From Sinonovacula constricta (Eukaryota > Mollusca > Bivalvia > Cardiida > Solecurtidae): 64,000 nt of DNA. Shown here in pieces: positions 51,800 through 63,544 of this stretch. The stretch lies in assembly GCA_007844125.1 (NCBI GenBank), contig CM017569.1:5880964-5944963 (forward strand). The letters are read 5' to 3'. Both the position numbers and the translations under genes were made by a program. The notes under the pieces were generated by a model. It ran no database searches and was not told where the DNA came from. It saw nothing but the letters and a program-made list of their open reading frames with translations. How positions within the stretch are numbered: the first letter of the stretch is position 1; every line of letters starts with the position of its first letter.

Positions 51800-53080
51800 A
51801 TAGCAGTTAAAGGGGGAGCAGCAAGTTTTGGAGGTTATGAAAAGCTTAGTATCTAAGCTAATACATCATTGGCCTTCTCAAGAAAGATAGCTGATTCAGA
51901 CTTGAGGGATGAACCTAAATAACACGATGTAAGAGTGCGTATTTAAAAATACACATCATCACAGACATGTTTATTTTAAATAAACTAGATAAACAGCATA
52001 CCATGTGTATGGTAACAAGTCACCAGAAAAAAGGATTTACAGAATCAGCATTGTGCAGCAAATGTGGAGCTATTTTGCTAAATTTATTCTAGCCCTCGTT
52101 TCATTTTTACATTTATGTTGATTTATGCTGTGCCTATACTCCAACAGTTTAAGATACGCATGAGTCCAATCGCACTAAATTAGTTGAGAACTCAAACTTA
52201 CTGTTTTAAGTCGTTAAATATTAACAAAAGCCTCAACTTAAACGTCCATGATACCTTAAATACCAAGGAAAACATGCTTTCAAGACAATATAAACAAATT
52301 GTATTAACAAACAAAGTTCTAGAGGAAATACAGATAGTTTTAGGAATCTGTTAAAACTTTATAATTTACTCTTTTGCATACGAAGTTACGACATGTTAAA
52401 AAAACAATAACAAAATGCCGCCTTTAACGGTAAAAATTGTTATGATATTTATTGTCGCCGCACATTAGCACAGCGTCTACAAGTTTATGTAATTATTCAT
52501 GAAAAAACCCTATGAGTGGCGCAATGTTTTACTATGCACGACTAATTTGCGATGCTTTCATGCGCTTTATTCAGGTACCATATTTAAAGTTAAAATTGCA
52601 TTTTTTACATTTTTTTAAATTTTGTTCTGTTGTTTGTATTCGGGCCTTTTCCCTAGCGTCAATTCTGGACAATCGGTTGATGCTCGATCTGGTTTTTGTC
52701 ATTTTAAATCGTATTCGAATCATTTTCTAATTAAAAAGTGTTTGTCGAAATGTTGTGTTAGATCTTTGTATTATGTTCGGTTGAATCGTTTTATAAATAG
52801 TTGATGGATTGGAAAGCTCATTTAAAGCCATGGTTTTTTCAAGCCTTTTTACCTTAGAAACTTGTGGAAGCTGGAAACCATCTCCTCTGCTTAGTTAATA
52901 GACAATCATTCCTCTTCAATGTGATTTCAAAAATTAATACCTATTTAACGAAATTCTAGTTTATTTATAACCGTGATGCTCAAAATGTGTAAGACATTTA
53001 GCTTAAAATGAATATAATTATCTTAAAAGTTGCGCTCTGTTGTTATTAGTCTTTTTTCTCTTGAAAATGTGTTATTCTTT
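51800..53080. other. AT-rich non-coding stretch
   Basis: Two overlapping 60-72 codon plus frames (52512-52804) are hydrophobic and unrecognised. No other feature is seen. Confidence 0.4.
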
Positions 53081-53087
53081 CTTGTAG

Positions 53088-53167
53088 CATTTGTGATCAG
53101 AAGCTTGCTGGACAAGAAGCAGAACTAGTATGTTTCCGTGAAAGTAATTGTCTCATGGACAGGGACT
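53088..53167 (+). CDS. candidate internal exon, cysteine-containing
   Basis: A strong acceptor (TTATTCTTTCTTGTAG, ending 53087) and a strong donor (GTAAGT at 53168) bound 80 bases. Only one of three frames is open, and it reads ICDQKLAGQEAELVCFRESN then CLMDRD. It enters in phase 2 and leaves in phase 1, and the split codon would give another cysteine if the next exon begins GT or GC. Three or four cysteines in 27 residues suggest an extracellular domain. It could belong to the same plus-strand gene as the PAN-like exon at 59.5 kb, though their phases require at least one exon between them. Confidence 0.35.
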
Positions 53168-53812
53168 GTAAGTAATTCAGACTGGTGTAGATGTAATGAT
53201 GAATGAAACAGATATGATGGACAGAATTAGAATGTTTCCTCGACTCTAGTTTACATTTCTGTTTTACTTACCGTTCAACTTTCACATTTCACTTAACTAC
53301 TACTCTGGAGTATCAGATGTATTGTACATGGTTTAAGCACAACTGATTTATTTGTACTTTCCACAGGCCACATGCTTAAATTTTACTTTTTAAAATTCAT
53401 TAGGTCGTTGGTATTGACATTGTGAAGAGACATTAAGCATTACGGGGTGTTTGTCGTTTCGTACACATGTAATTCAAAAATCTAATAACACTACAGGTCC
53501 TGATCGTTTTATAACCGTACTTTCACGTCGGTCATGCAAATTTAATAATGACAATATTCATATTGTTTACAATATATAAAACTGTGTTACCGTGGACCAG
53601 TATACTGCTAGACCAACTTAAGGAAACCTACCTAGAATGAAACAGGCAGGAACTGGAGACCTCTAGAGAAACTTCATAACAAACCCAGCACTAGCTAACC
53701 CGTTAAGTAATTTGTGTTTTGAGTAAGTTTTATAACTACATATAAAGTATGTGTTTTCTTCGAAAACTTCATGGTCACTTTTGTCGTTTTTACTGACTGA
53801 GCATATACCCAG

Positions 53813-53925
53813 GATGAGCAAATATGATTGCAGAGCGCCGATGTCACACATCACGTATCCGTCAACATCTTCTCTGAAACGTTTGTCCCAAATTCAATCA
53901 AACTTCACCAGAAGCTTCAACAAAG
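53813..53925 (+). CDS. candidate exon with possible start codon
   Basis: A branch-point-like TTACTGAC, a pyrimidine tract and ACCCAG precede GATGAGC. From the ATG at 53814 the frame reads MSKYDCRAPMSHITYPSTSS and continues SLKRLSQIQSNFTRSFNK to a donor GTAAGG at 53926. It leaves in phase 1. It does not splice in frame from the candidate exon at 53088 (an immediate stop results), so at most one of them belongs to any given transcript. Family unknown. Confidence 0.25.
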
Positions 53926-54544
53926 GTAAGGGAAACAAAAATTTATTCACGAATTTTGCGCTGTCACAAAACATGACAGCCCATGTCAAAGTCATTTTCT
54001 CTATATGGATATGTAGTATAAATAAATGAAATTTTCCATAAATATTTAACTGTCTACAAGCTCTATACAGATTCATATAGGTGTACATAAACAATATTAT
54101 AAATGAAATATTGGATAAAACTATAGACTCTCGCAAGACTCTTGTACATAATATAAGACCAGTCCAGTAGTTAAAACAAATGTTGTGGTCTAACCAATCA
54201 AAAGATTTTAATTGAATCTGGACTACTTAGCATTTGAGTGACCGAGTGAAAATCTGTCAACGACTTGTACCATCTTTTAACCAGTAAGGCAACGAATATT
54301 CAATATGTATCATATCAACAATCGTTTTGACAAATCAATAGGTCATTAGTTTATAATGATTAATAATTACTTTGATTTGAATTTAGAAAATGTTCGGTTA
54401 TTATTACTGCACAAAATGTTTTTAACAGCTTTTTTCGAAAAAGAACTTCATTCCACAATTTAGAAGCCTTAATTAAGAAAGAATCTTAAGATTCTGTCAG
54501 ATATACCATTGTAGACAGTTTACATGGGTTTTTTTTTTCTTATT

Positions 54545-54548
<4 letters not shown>

Positions 54549-54639
<91 letters not shown>
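54549..54639. repeat. (TA)n microsatellite
   Basis: About 90 bp of uninterrupted AT/TA. Confidence 0.97.
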
Positions 54640-54641
<2 letters not shown>

Positions 54642-54835
54642 GAAAGAAAAGTACTAAACAGTTTTAATTAAACGTTACTTCAAAAAAAGATTGATCTATT
54701 AACCGTCTAGTTTATCCGCGATAACAGTGACAAAATTAAGTAAATAAATATTCTATGCAAAATGAATCAACATTTGATTGTAGTATTCTTTGAATGGTCA
54801 ATTTTAGCTCTTTCAACGAGTTACGAAAAGGTAAA

Positions 54836-55020
54836 TAAGAAAGGATCCTATCAACATTTTCACAGATATTTAAATTTATTCTACCTCTAGACAAAAGCAA
54901 ACAGGGTAAATGTAAAAATGTGACTAAAACACAGAGGCGAATCATAACACACAAAAAGAAAAGCCAACAGTTACCGCCTTGGAACAGTCAGTCGGCAAAA
55001 GGACCGACTGGGGTGCTTAT
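54836..55020 (-). repeat. hairpin-cored interspersed repeat, copy 4 (second subfamily)
   Basis: On the minus strand: AAGCACCCCAGTCGGTCC, a perfect stem (plus-strand CAGTCGG 54989-54995 with CCGACTG 55004-55010), GTTCCAAGGCGGTAACTG, then GTGTGTTATGATTCG, TTACCCTGTTTGC, GTCTAGAGGTAG and GATAGGATCC. From the core onward it matches the copy at 56.46 kb better than copies 1-3, which defines a second tail type. Confidence 0.75.
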
Positions 55021-55024
55021 TTTC

Positions 55025-56455
55025 TTATTTTTTTTTAAAAAAGTGTTGCTATTAGCACGTATACGTATTGCAACATAAGATTTAATAAATATAGCAAGAT
55101 TGTTAACTATAAGAAAAATATGTGGTTTTACTAAAAAAGTAAGCCTTGTTGAAATATTATGTTTTTCTTGAAGTGTCATACCCTTACCTTTCACTTCTAC
55201 CTTTTTAAATAGCTCTTTCAGTACAAAACAAAATGAATATATTTTCAATCAAAGCGTAAATTCAAAAACCTACTTTCATATGTTACCCATTTCAAAGTTT
55301 TACAACGACACGAAACAAAATAACTAATATTATTGCATAATCATCACGTCTAGATCAGGAAACGTCTTTCAAACATCCATATTGTCTTCTGTTTTATTGA
55401 TGAAACTGATATGATGAAAGTAAAAATATCATCCCACGTTTATTAAAGTTATTTAATAGTCTTCATTGCACATGAATGCACATGTGCTGACATGTTTTGG
55501 GCACAACAGCTCTTTTCAAGAAGATTTAAGTAAAAATGCACTACGAAAGGGTGCATAAAATCAAAGCTCAAACCTTATGCAATAAACAGAGTCACTAGAC
55601 TATCATATATTCAAAGAGCCTATAAGCATATGCTAGGGAAATAGTATAAACTTTTGCACACATGTTCTGTTGGGATTTTAAAAAAGGATTTACGCAGCTA
55701 TATGGATGAGTCATCTTTCTAGCTTCTTCAATTATTTATATGATCAGACGTAAATGGTCCGTATTGTATCGCTAAAATTACTATAGACGTCGTTGTCACA
55801 AATAAACAGCATGGTATATCTTTACTAAGGAAAAGAAATAGGTAAACAAGACGCATCGAACAAGAAACTTGCCGACCTAATAGACTTTAACTTTTATGTG
55901 ATTGCATTGGTTTTCTAAGTCCATTTTATGGTTACTTTTTTCTAATATTCAACAATTCCAGACGTTCTTTATTATATTTTGCGTAAGAAAAGGGTTTCTG
56001 CCGTGTAATATGTAACAAGCTAAAACTGGCACTGTCATTAAATCTCTGTTTTTAGAATAGTATGTTTTAGTGCTGATATAAAAGATATTTAAATTATTGG
56101 ATTGCAATATACATAGATATTTTAATTCAGCCGTCGTTTATCCTTTCAACTATTTCGGATATCTTAATGGTAATATTTCATAAGATTGTATATCCTTTTT
56201 TAAGCACCAATTAGCCTGGCATTTTGCAAATACATTGTGTGTCATCTTTTATTTAGCTTGGTCGCCTATTGCCTATACCTGTGCTTATTCGCTTTATGTG
56301 CAATGGCCGGTTGTAATTGTCGTTTGATACTATGAAACTTCTGCTGTCACGTGAAATTAAGGTCAATTACTGATGTTACATGTTCTTTGTAATCTGTCTC
56401 GTACGGTTTTTTATTAATTTCTTTAGCTTGTCATGATAATCAAGCTAGTTTTAAT
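55025..56455. other. AT-rich stretch between two head-to-head repeat copies
   Basis: No open frame of note (an 86-codon minus frame at 54988 overlaps the repeat). Nothing else is identifiable. Confidence 0.4.
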
Positions 56456-56463
56456 CAGTAACG

Positions 56464-56600
56464 TCTGACCGTTCCAAGGCGGTAGCTACTGTTTCCTTTT
56501 GAGTGTTATGTTTTCGTCACATTTACACTTACCCTGTTTGCCGTGGTCTAGAGATAGTTTAGATTTAAATATATGTGTGGTTTTGATAGGACCTAGTTAC
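56464..56600 (+). repeat. hairpin-cored interspersed repeat, copy 5 (second subfamily, 3' part)
   Basis: CTGACCGTTCCAAGGCGGTA, then GAGTGTTATGTTTTCGTCAC, CTTACCCTGTTTGC, GTCTAGAGATAG and GATAGGACC. This parallels copy 4 along its whole length. The head and left hairpin arm are missing. Confidence 0.75.
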
Positions 56601-56604
56601 CTAT

Positions 56605-58450
56605 TTCTAGAAACATGAGATTTCAATGTACTTACAGACGGTGCATACTGATTTTATTGAATATCATTTGTCATGTGATTTCCTTAAAATGCTTTAGCCA
56701 AAAGTAAATTGGATTGTACGCTTATCGAGGTTTTATGCTGTTTATCTGGTAACCTGTGTTAACAGCTTAGAATAAAATTCAGTTTAAAACTACAAGTTTA
56801 TTTAAACTTAACTTTTTATCTGCACCATTTACTTTATTCTAAAACGAAACCCTACTACTAATTAATTTGTATCTTGTTTCTTCCACCAAATATGTAAAAG
56901 TCGTAAAATGAACGTGGAAAATAAAAAGCAACAAAACTACTTTAAAAACGGTTATATATTTACTAGCGAAACTAATGGTGAACAAGAGAAAACAAATTCA
57001 GGCTTACTATTTAATAAATATCCCATTTTACATTAAATTTCTTTACATACGACATAGACGATCAAGCGCGTGCTTTTCTCTTACCTTCTAGCTATTCCCA
57101 TTGTCTTTTTTGAACTCATTGATCAAAACCAACTAATATTATGAGTGCGCGTGCTTCTGTAGTATGTTTCAGCTTCAGTCAAGTACTTTAAATTTTGCTG
57201 TCTATAATATATATAAGTGTTCGACGCCATCTTAATGCACTATGCAATGCATGAGATTCCTGTATTGAAAAGGCGAACAAAATAAAGTCCTAATAAGAGA
57301 GTCATGTTGTTAGTATTATTATGGAAATTTTGTAACAGCTTGTTTCTCTCTGTTCCTGAATGAGGATTGTGTACACTTATTATTTAACTATATTCAATGT
57401 TAATCAGAATTAAAATCCACTTCACATGTTGATAAACTTTTTCTAAATCGACTTTTCTTTCACCATTCCCAAATAGTACTGAGCTCAAGCAGTCTTTACA
57501 ACATATTTTTTTTCAAAAATTTCTAACGATCATGATTATCTGTGCTTCGAGCATCGACCAAAATTTCTAGTTATTTATAAGTGGGAATTACAAAGAGCGT
57601 TGTCCCATGTTTGAACAATTTTTGCAACACGTCTGTTCATGTCGAAACAATTTTACAATGCCAAATGATGCCATTTGGCAAGCAAACCGTCACAACAAGC
57701 TTATTTTAACGAATGAACGAACCTAACTGGTAGCAAAACTATACAAATATAAATTGGGTTTCGCCTGTTTCATTTAAGGCTCCTTTCTCTTTGGCTTTTT
57801 AGGAATAGGAAAATCTTACATGCAAGAATATTTTAATTAAAAACTCGTTTCTCGCTCGCTGATTGTCCGTTAATTGACCTTTCCGTGAGATAAGATTATA
57901 GGGTTCATTCAGCACACAATCTAAATGTAAAGGATAAGGCGCGGAACGTTTTTTGGCTTCTGAATTTTGATCAAAAATAGTTAAGATTGGAATACGACTT
58001 CTGATTTGGAGCATCATCGTATCTCTAAATCATTTACATAATAGGTTTGTTTTGGGTCACATAATATGGCTTGATTTTCCCTTGTAGAGAATATAATAGA
58101 TCTTGGTCAATATGACGTTTGCTTTGCTCGTAAATTCAACATTTCAATCAATTGCTTTCTTTTCAAATATATAGTATAATAGTGGCCAAGAAAGTCTGAT
58201 ATTGACCCCAGAGCATTAATTCGCCCTAAGCACTTACTACATACACCTAATATGTGCCCCTGTGCTATAATGATAGAAATGTTGATGCACAGTATCGTCA
58301 AAAATGCCGGCTAATCCCAATCCCAACCCCAATGTCGTTACTTTAGAAACAAAATATATCAATTCTTACTGCAATCTTATTTTAGACATTTAAGGTTCAA
58401 CTGTGTTTATATTGATTTCTATATTGATTTCTATTGATCGATTAATACTT
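56605..58450. other. AT-rich non-coding stretch
   Basis: The minus frames at 57799 (72 codons) and 58107 (64 codons) have no motif. No RNA gene or repeat is recognised. Confidence 0.4.
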
Positions 58451-58457
58451 CCTGCAG

Positions 58458-58743
58458 TTTCATTAAGCTACTCTTGTGGCAGTGGTTAACAAAGGTAAAC
58501 AAATGCTTTAATATCTTATTTATTATGATTACAAAAGGCATTTTCGTAGCCATACCATCAATTATATTGATTACGGCATTTGGAGACACAAGACCCAATA
58601 TTTTTTCTAATGGCGTTTTGCTTCTCTTTGTATTTCCTACATTTTGTTTGTATATTGCTCAATGGCAGTTAGCTTTGGAAAATAGACCGAACTCTCTTTT
58701 GTCAAAACTTCGGCAAATATCAAACATGTACATTCATTTATAA
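58458..58743 (+). CDS. candidate terminal exon, hydrophobic, product unknown
   Basis: An acceptor-like AATACTTCCTGCAG ends at 58457. After one base, 94 codons remain open to TAA (58741-58743). The segment has two strongly hydrophobic stretches (one including IFVAIPSIILITAFGD, one including LLLFVFPTFCLYIAQWQ) followed by a polar tail with ENRPNSLLSKLRQ. It looks like the end of a multipass membrane protein, but T-rich chance frames also look hydrophobic. No family is recognised. Confidence 0.2.
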
Positions 58744-59439
58744 AAGGAATGTAGGTTTGGTATTACTGAAATAGTACGTTGATATTAACATCATTGTGAC
58801 AAGATACTGTCAGCCACATACCAGAAGATTTTCTTAATAGGAGTTTGTTAGTTTCTCTATAAACACTATAAAAATGAATATCACAGTTATTGTCAACATT
58901 TGTAATAAATCGGGTAATTATTAATCAATTATATGCTTTTATCTGTAATTACTATATTTATACATATATATAATTTTCGCTAAATGTTGCTGTGTGTGCA
59001 CATGATTCCAATATATATTTTACTAAATGTTAAAACAACGTGTGTCTATAATTGATGTCTGTTGACAATGAGGTAAAACTATTTCTGCTTGTAAGTGACA
59101 AGATAATTAATCCCACCATCATACGTATTCATCCTATTTAAATACCATATATTTTACCTACACGCAAATGATCATTAACGTCAATATATTCTGTTGACTG
59201 AAACGGCGTCAAATCGGAAAACGCCTCACCTGTTAAATAATGAAAGCACAATCAGTTAAACACACACCGATACGCCATACTCTCTTCATTCAATATTCCT
59301 CCTTCTGCAAGCAAACAACTCATTTCTGCATCATAGCTGTCAAAGTAACATTATTTGTTCGAAAGATGGAGGTCTTTGATTGTTTGACTCATAATATTCT
59401 GGTCGTTTTGCTATGATGCCGATGTGATGCTGTCACAAG

Positions 59440-59677
59440 GCGCACAGATTGGTCAGGTATGACGGCCTTTCATGCCTTGAGACGGACAAAGTATTTCTAC
59501 GGACGGATGTCCGGTCAAGAATTGAATGTGTGACCCGCTGTTCCGAGCATGCTACCTGTCAGTGTGCTTTCCACAAGCAGGGTTACTGCCAAGGATGTCA
59601 GGACTCGTGCCATTATGTTAACTATGGCGAGAAGTTACCCGTTCTCACATGGACGACATACTTGTGCAAAAGTCCAG
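59440..59677 (+). CDS. cysteine-rich PAN/apple-like exon
   Basis: This is the best coding exon in the window. The frame is open from 59428 and ends at a good donor (CCAG then GTATGT, 59678). It is GC-richer than its surroundings. The peptide has Cys in the order LSC, RIECVTRC, ATCQC, GYCQGC, DSC and, near the end, TTYLC. The E-C-x3-C helix and later spaced cysteines resemble PAN/apple-type or related secreted domains, which bind proteins or sugars outside the cell. The left boundary is uncertain: AG acceptors end at 59439, 59447 and 59456, giving different entry phases. It leaves in phase 1. No partner exon is certain, and no start codon or signal peptide is visible here. Confidence 0.5.
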
Positions 59678-59679
59678 GT

Positions 59680-60960
59680 ATGTTTAATTATTTTATGATA
59701 TAACTAAATACAGACGACACAGTTAACTATTCAACAATTTAAATAACATTATCGATTTATAAAAAGTCTATTCTTAATAATACCCAACGTTATCTTCTCC
59801 TGGCGTTGTTTAATCTATCAAAGTTGCACAAATTACAAATATATGCCGCAAGTTCTCATTTGTAGGGTTTCAACAAAAATAATTATCGCAAGGTTTAATT
59901 AAAATAATTAAAGTTCAAGATCAAATTTCATTTTGTGTTGTGCAGTTTATGAAGAAACGACCGTCCTGTCTTTTTATGTTTCTTTTGCAACGTTCCAAAA
60001 CAAGATTTAGTCACTGCTTGTATATGTGCACGTGTGAGGGTTAAACGTGTGTTCGTGTGTGCATGTGTGTGTGTGTTGTTTTGCTGTTGTTGCCCTGTCT
60101 TTAGGCTAGTTCTACTCCGGTAAAGTTGTTTTAAGCGGGATTGTATATTTTAGAGCAACTCACAGTTTTTGGAATATGGAAAGTAATCAATAAAAACGTC
60201 AAGCTTAATGTTCGTATGTAAAATATTCTATTTTTTTGTATAACAGTGTTTGATATAGTAGAAAATATATATCAGTTTTGATTATATAGTGTATATCAAT
60301 TAAACAATGCAAATTTTTATAATTTTGTAAATACATTGTTATTGCATTGTTCGATACTTTTATTAACATTAGATAAATAGATCGCTACTACACTCATTTT
60401 TACACAAAGCATTGTACATTTATTGCGATCATTTAATCCCATGCGTGTGAACGTTAACTTTTGCTGCGCTGAGAAATCCCTAATAGCCTCACCAAATTCA
60501 TTGAGATTGTGTTAATTCCGATTTCATTCAGTTGAATACTTTTAGTTAAATGACTTATCACACAAAATAAAACGATAAACATAAACTTTATCGTGAATGA
60601 ATGAATGAATAAGGATTGTACATTGTTTATACTGATTATAAGAAATGGAGTGTATATGCTTGTTTGGATTTAGAATATTTATAATATAGTCTGAATTTAA
60701 ACGTAGAAAGCAATAACATATGAAAATAAAATGTTGTTGTGTCAAATATTATTAAAGATAAATTTGCCAATATATTTTTATTTATGACAATTAAATTACG
60801 AGAAACCTTGTTTTATTGTAAAATGTGGCACTTAGAATTAGGGTATGTTTTGTCGATCTGTGATCAGTGGAATGGTTAAGCCGCAGCATCTACATGTTTT
60901 AACAAGACGCTAGGGTCAGTGAGTGCAACTTTGCAACAGCCATGGTTGTGGTGTAAACTT
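59680..60960. other. AT-rich stretch, probably intronic
   Basis: Begins directly at the donor of the PAN-like exon. Contains a short (TG)n patch at 60040-60080. Nothing else is identifiable. Confidence 0.35.
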
Positions 60961-60965
60961 ACACA

Positions 60966-61130
60966 AAAAGTGAGTGGTAAGAGCTTTGTAAACCGGTTTA
61001 AAGTTCCAAACGGCCTTTTTGCGAAATGGCCATTCACATGCAGCGACTGTTTGGTTTTTTCTAGTTAAATGTACTCTATCATGTCACTTTTATAAATAAA
61101 TAACATGTATAGACCTTGTGTTGTTCTTTT
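60966..61130 (+). repeat. hairpin-cored interspersed repeat, degenerate copy
   Basis: AAAGTGAGTGGTAAGAGCTT, GTAAACCGGTTTAAAGTTCC and GGCC..TTTGCG..GGCC occur in family order. The core after the hairpin is diverged. Confidence 0.5.
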
Positions 61131-61214
61131 ACAACATTTAAGATAAATGTTTAAATACTCAAAGAATATTGTGTTATTTCTGTATACAGAACCATGATAA
61201 TGATACTCTTGCAG

Positions 61215-61283
61215 TGTTGCGGTCGTAAAACATCTACCTGTCCGTATTTGGTGTCTACGTCATTATGTAATTCATTGTATCAG
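61215..61283 (+). CDS. candidate small cysteine-rich exon
   Basis: Acceptor GATACTCTTGCAG ends at 61214, and donor CAG then GTTTGT begins at 61284. The 23 codons between read CCGRKTSTCPYLVSTSLCNS then LYQ. Phase is 0 at both ends. The frame is open further upstream through an ATG at 61194. Cysteine richness fits a secreted protein, possibly the same locus as the PAN-like exon, but phases do not match directly. The donor is weak. Confidence 0.2.
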
Positions 61284-61459
61284 GTTTGTTATTTCCTTTT
61301 TGGTATATTTAACTTTGGTACTTGTATTTCATTTAAGCATAAAATGGTATCGTCAATCTTTTTCTGCCCCCTCTGTGCTTTTGTCTCTGATTCACTCTTT
61401 TCTTTGACAAACTAACAGTTAGCATCGCATAATAATATAACTCTAATATATTCTATCCC

Positions 61460-61462
<3 letters not shown>

Positions 61463-61527
<65 letters not shown>
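61463..61527. repeat. (TC)n microsatellite
   Basis: About 64 bp of TC dinucleotides. Confidence 0.97.
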
Positions 61528-61528
<1 letters not shown>

Positions 61529-61644
61529 AATTTCAGAGTGGACATAACAATATTCCGTCTATACCTTTTGATTTTATGACGTTATTATTTGGATCTTGTT
61601 TTCTTTCTAAACATCTGTTTTCATTTTACTTTTTGTCAATTTAA

Positions 61645-61735
61645 TATTTAACTGGCTTGTGAATAGCTTTGTCTTGAGTTGCCGTTTAAGATTATATATT
61701 TGTAGCAATACTCTTGGGACCTTATTGTATTTTCA
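61645..61735 (+). repeat. hairpin-cored family, tail fragment
   Basis: GGCTTGTGAATAGCTTTGTC, TTGCCGTTTAAGATTATATA and TTGTAGCAATACTCTTGGGAC follow the same order as the copy 1 tail (GGCTTGCAGGTGAAATACC to TGCAATGCTCATAGGAC). Strongly diverged. Confidence 0.4.
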
Positions 61736-61739
61736 TTTT

Positions 61740-62270
61740 AGGAAAGGTGAACTAGAATGGATGGAATTTGAAAGCAGAAAGATATTATAGGATTTCATGT
61801 GCATTAAAACACAAATTAAACAAAAAAGAGTACACTTTGTATTAGGAAGGCGGGATGGGTTTGTTTGTGTTTTTGTTAAAAAAGATTGTGAGAAATTATA
61901 CCAGGATGCCAAGGTATAAACCTAATTGAATCATAGAAAAAAAACAGTCTAGGTGTGTAATGGGTTATAGCCTGTTCATAGTGATATGAAATCGTAGAAC
62001 AGATGCTCAATGTACAACAAACGAAAATATGCATAACATATTAGAAAAACATGCCAATCTAAGAAGAAATACATTCAATATCATCTTTATCCGACTAATT
62101 GATCAAAGTGTCCACAATTTCAAAATTCTGAAATATTTTCTAGACTACACCTCCCGCCGATATTGGAGAGTTAAGTGTTCATATTTCCTACTACACTAAC
62201 CAATACGGCTATATCACAAAGGTATTGCGGACCAAAGTGTGGTAAATCTGTCAATAGTATTCGTGAATGG
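61740..62270. other. AT-rich non-coding stretch
   Basis: I see nothing identifiable in this interval. Confidence 0.4.
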
Positions 62271-62278
62271 TGTAAAAT

Positions 62279-62959
62279 GTGAGAAGTTTTAACGAGGTTT
62301 ATCAATTCTCTGATGGGAACAAAAGCAATCATCTTTGTCCCTGTATTAAAAAGGTGCAAGTACTGCTTAAAATGCGGTCGGGGCTAACCACCGTTAATGC
62401 ATCCCCAAAGAAGGAAGCCAAAAAACGTCAAATCGGCAAATGTATCATTTATCTCTTTTGACCTTGGATGCCTCTTTGATTCTGGAGAGCATGCACCAAA
62501 CAATATTGTGGAGGAACTATGTCTCAATCCGTACAATAAACATGTCAGCGATGCAAAGCAAGCGATGAATCGAGGAAAACATTTTGTTGAGAAAACACGT
62601 TAACTTACATGCACAGTCGTAATAGTGATCACTAAAACTCTCACGGATGCGTATCAAAAATCATCCTATGACATGTGTTGACTCCAGTCACAGTCAAACC
62701 TGAGTGAATTATGAAGGGAAGCAAAATGTTCATGAAGACAGCACAGCGTGCCTTGACTAAGGTGGCAAAAAGGAAGTTTCAGGTCTACCTCAATACTGAA
62801 ACCTATCAAAATATTTTAGAGAATATCTACCTCAGGAGTTTAGACAGCCAGACAGCAGAACTGGCTTACCGGGAAGACAATGAGCTGGTTCAACAGCACA
62901 AAACATGTTACATTAAATTGGGATTATATAATAATGTAGGTCAACTGCTGATATTCTGA
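62279..62959 (+). pseudogene. frameshifted coding relic, unknown family (possibly transposon-derived)
   Basis: Three protein-like blocks follow one another in changing frames. Block 1 (62279-62458) contains HLCPCIKKVQVLLKMRSGLT and VNASPKKEAKKRQIGK. Block 2 (62461-62603) contains DLGCLFDSGEHAPNNIVEEL then NPYNKHVSDAKQAMNRGKHF. Block 3 (62711-62959) contains NILENIYLRSLDSQTAELAY and then QQHKTCYIKL. Frames 1 and 2 overlap by a frameshift near 62400-62455, and stops separate blocks 2 and 3. The CPC and HKxCY motifs suggest a lost zinc-binding domain. The layout vaguely recalls uncharacterised multi-copy invertebrate proteins of probable transposon origin. Codon use is GC-richer than the background. 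Confidence 0.4.
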
Positions 62960-62964
62960 GTCGT

Positions 62965-63540
62965 TACTGTGGAGACTTTAGAAACGAACAAGTTATTTAT
63001 CAGATTTGTCTATTCATCAAAGCTATCGCACTGGCTCAAGAATGGAACAAAGTCTGACACAAAAACGGGATGAGTGCAGAAGTGTAGTTATGGACGTATA
63101 TAAACAGGACATGGTATTCGTGCAGAGTAATTCAGTGGATTAAAGCAACTAACAGATTCTGATGACAAGAGCATATATATAAATTGCACTAAATGGATGT
63201 AATATGGTAATATACAGATCTGATTATAATATATAGGTTGCTGTAAAAATAAAACAAAACTATGAATGCATTTGTATATTGTTGGGCACAAGGATGTCCA
63301 AGGGGTATGAAAGTTTATCAACTCCAGATTTTAGAGCAATCAATTTATTGGTTTTAGCACTATTTATAACCAAGAGACGCACTGTCTGATTGCCTAAAAA
63401 ACGCCATAAATGTGTATCCTGACCGTTTTGTTTTGTTTTCAAATGCATCGCAGTGACCAGTTATGATCGTAATAGCGACGTCTAACAATTTGCTGGGGGA
63501 AAAAAACGATACAAATGTTTAATTAGAATTAAAGGTCTTT
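62965..63540. other. AT-rich non-coding stretch
   Basis: Minus frames at 63088 and 63260 have no motif. Nothing else is identifiable. Confidence 0.4.
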
Positions 63541-63544
63541 CTTC

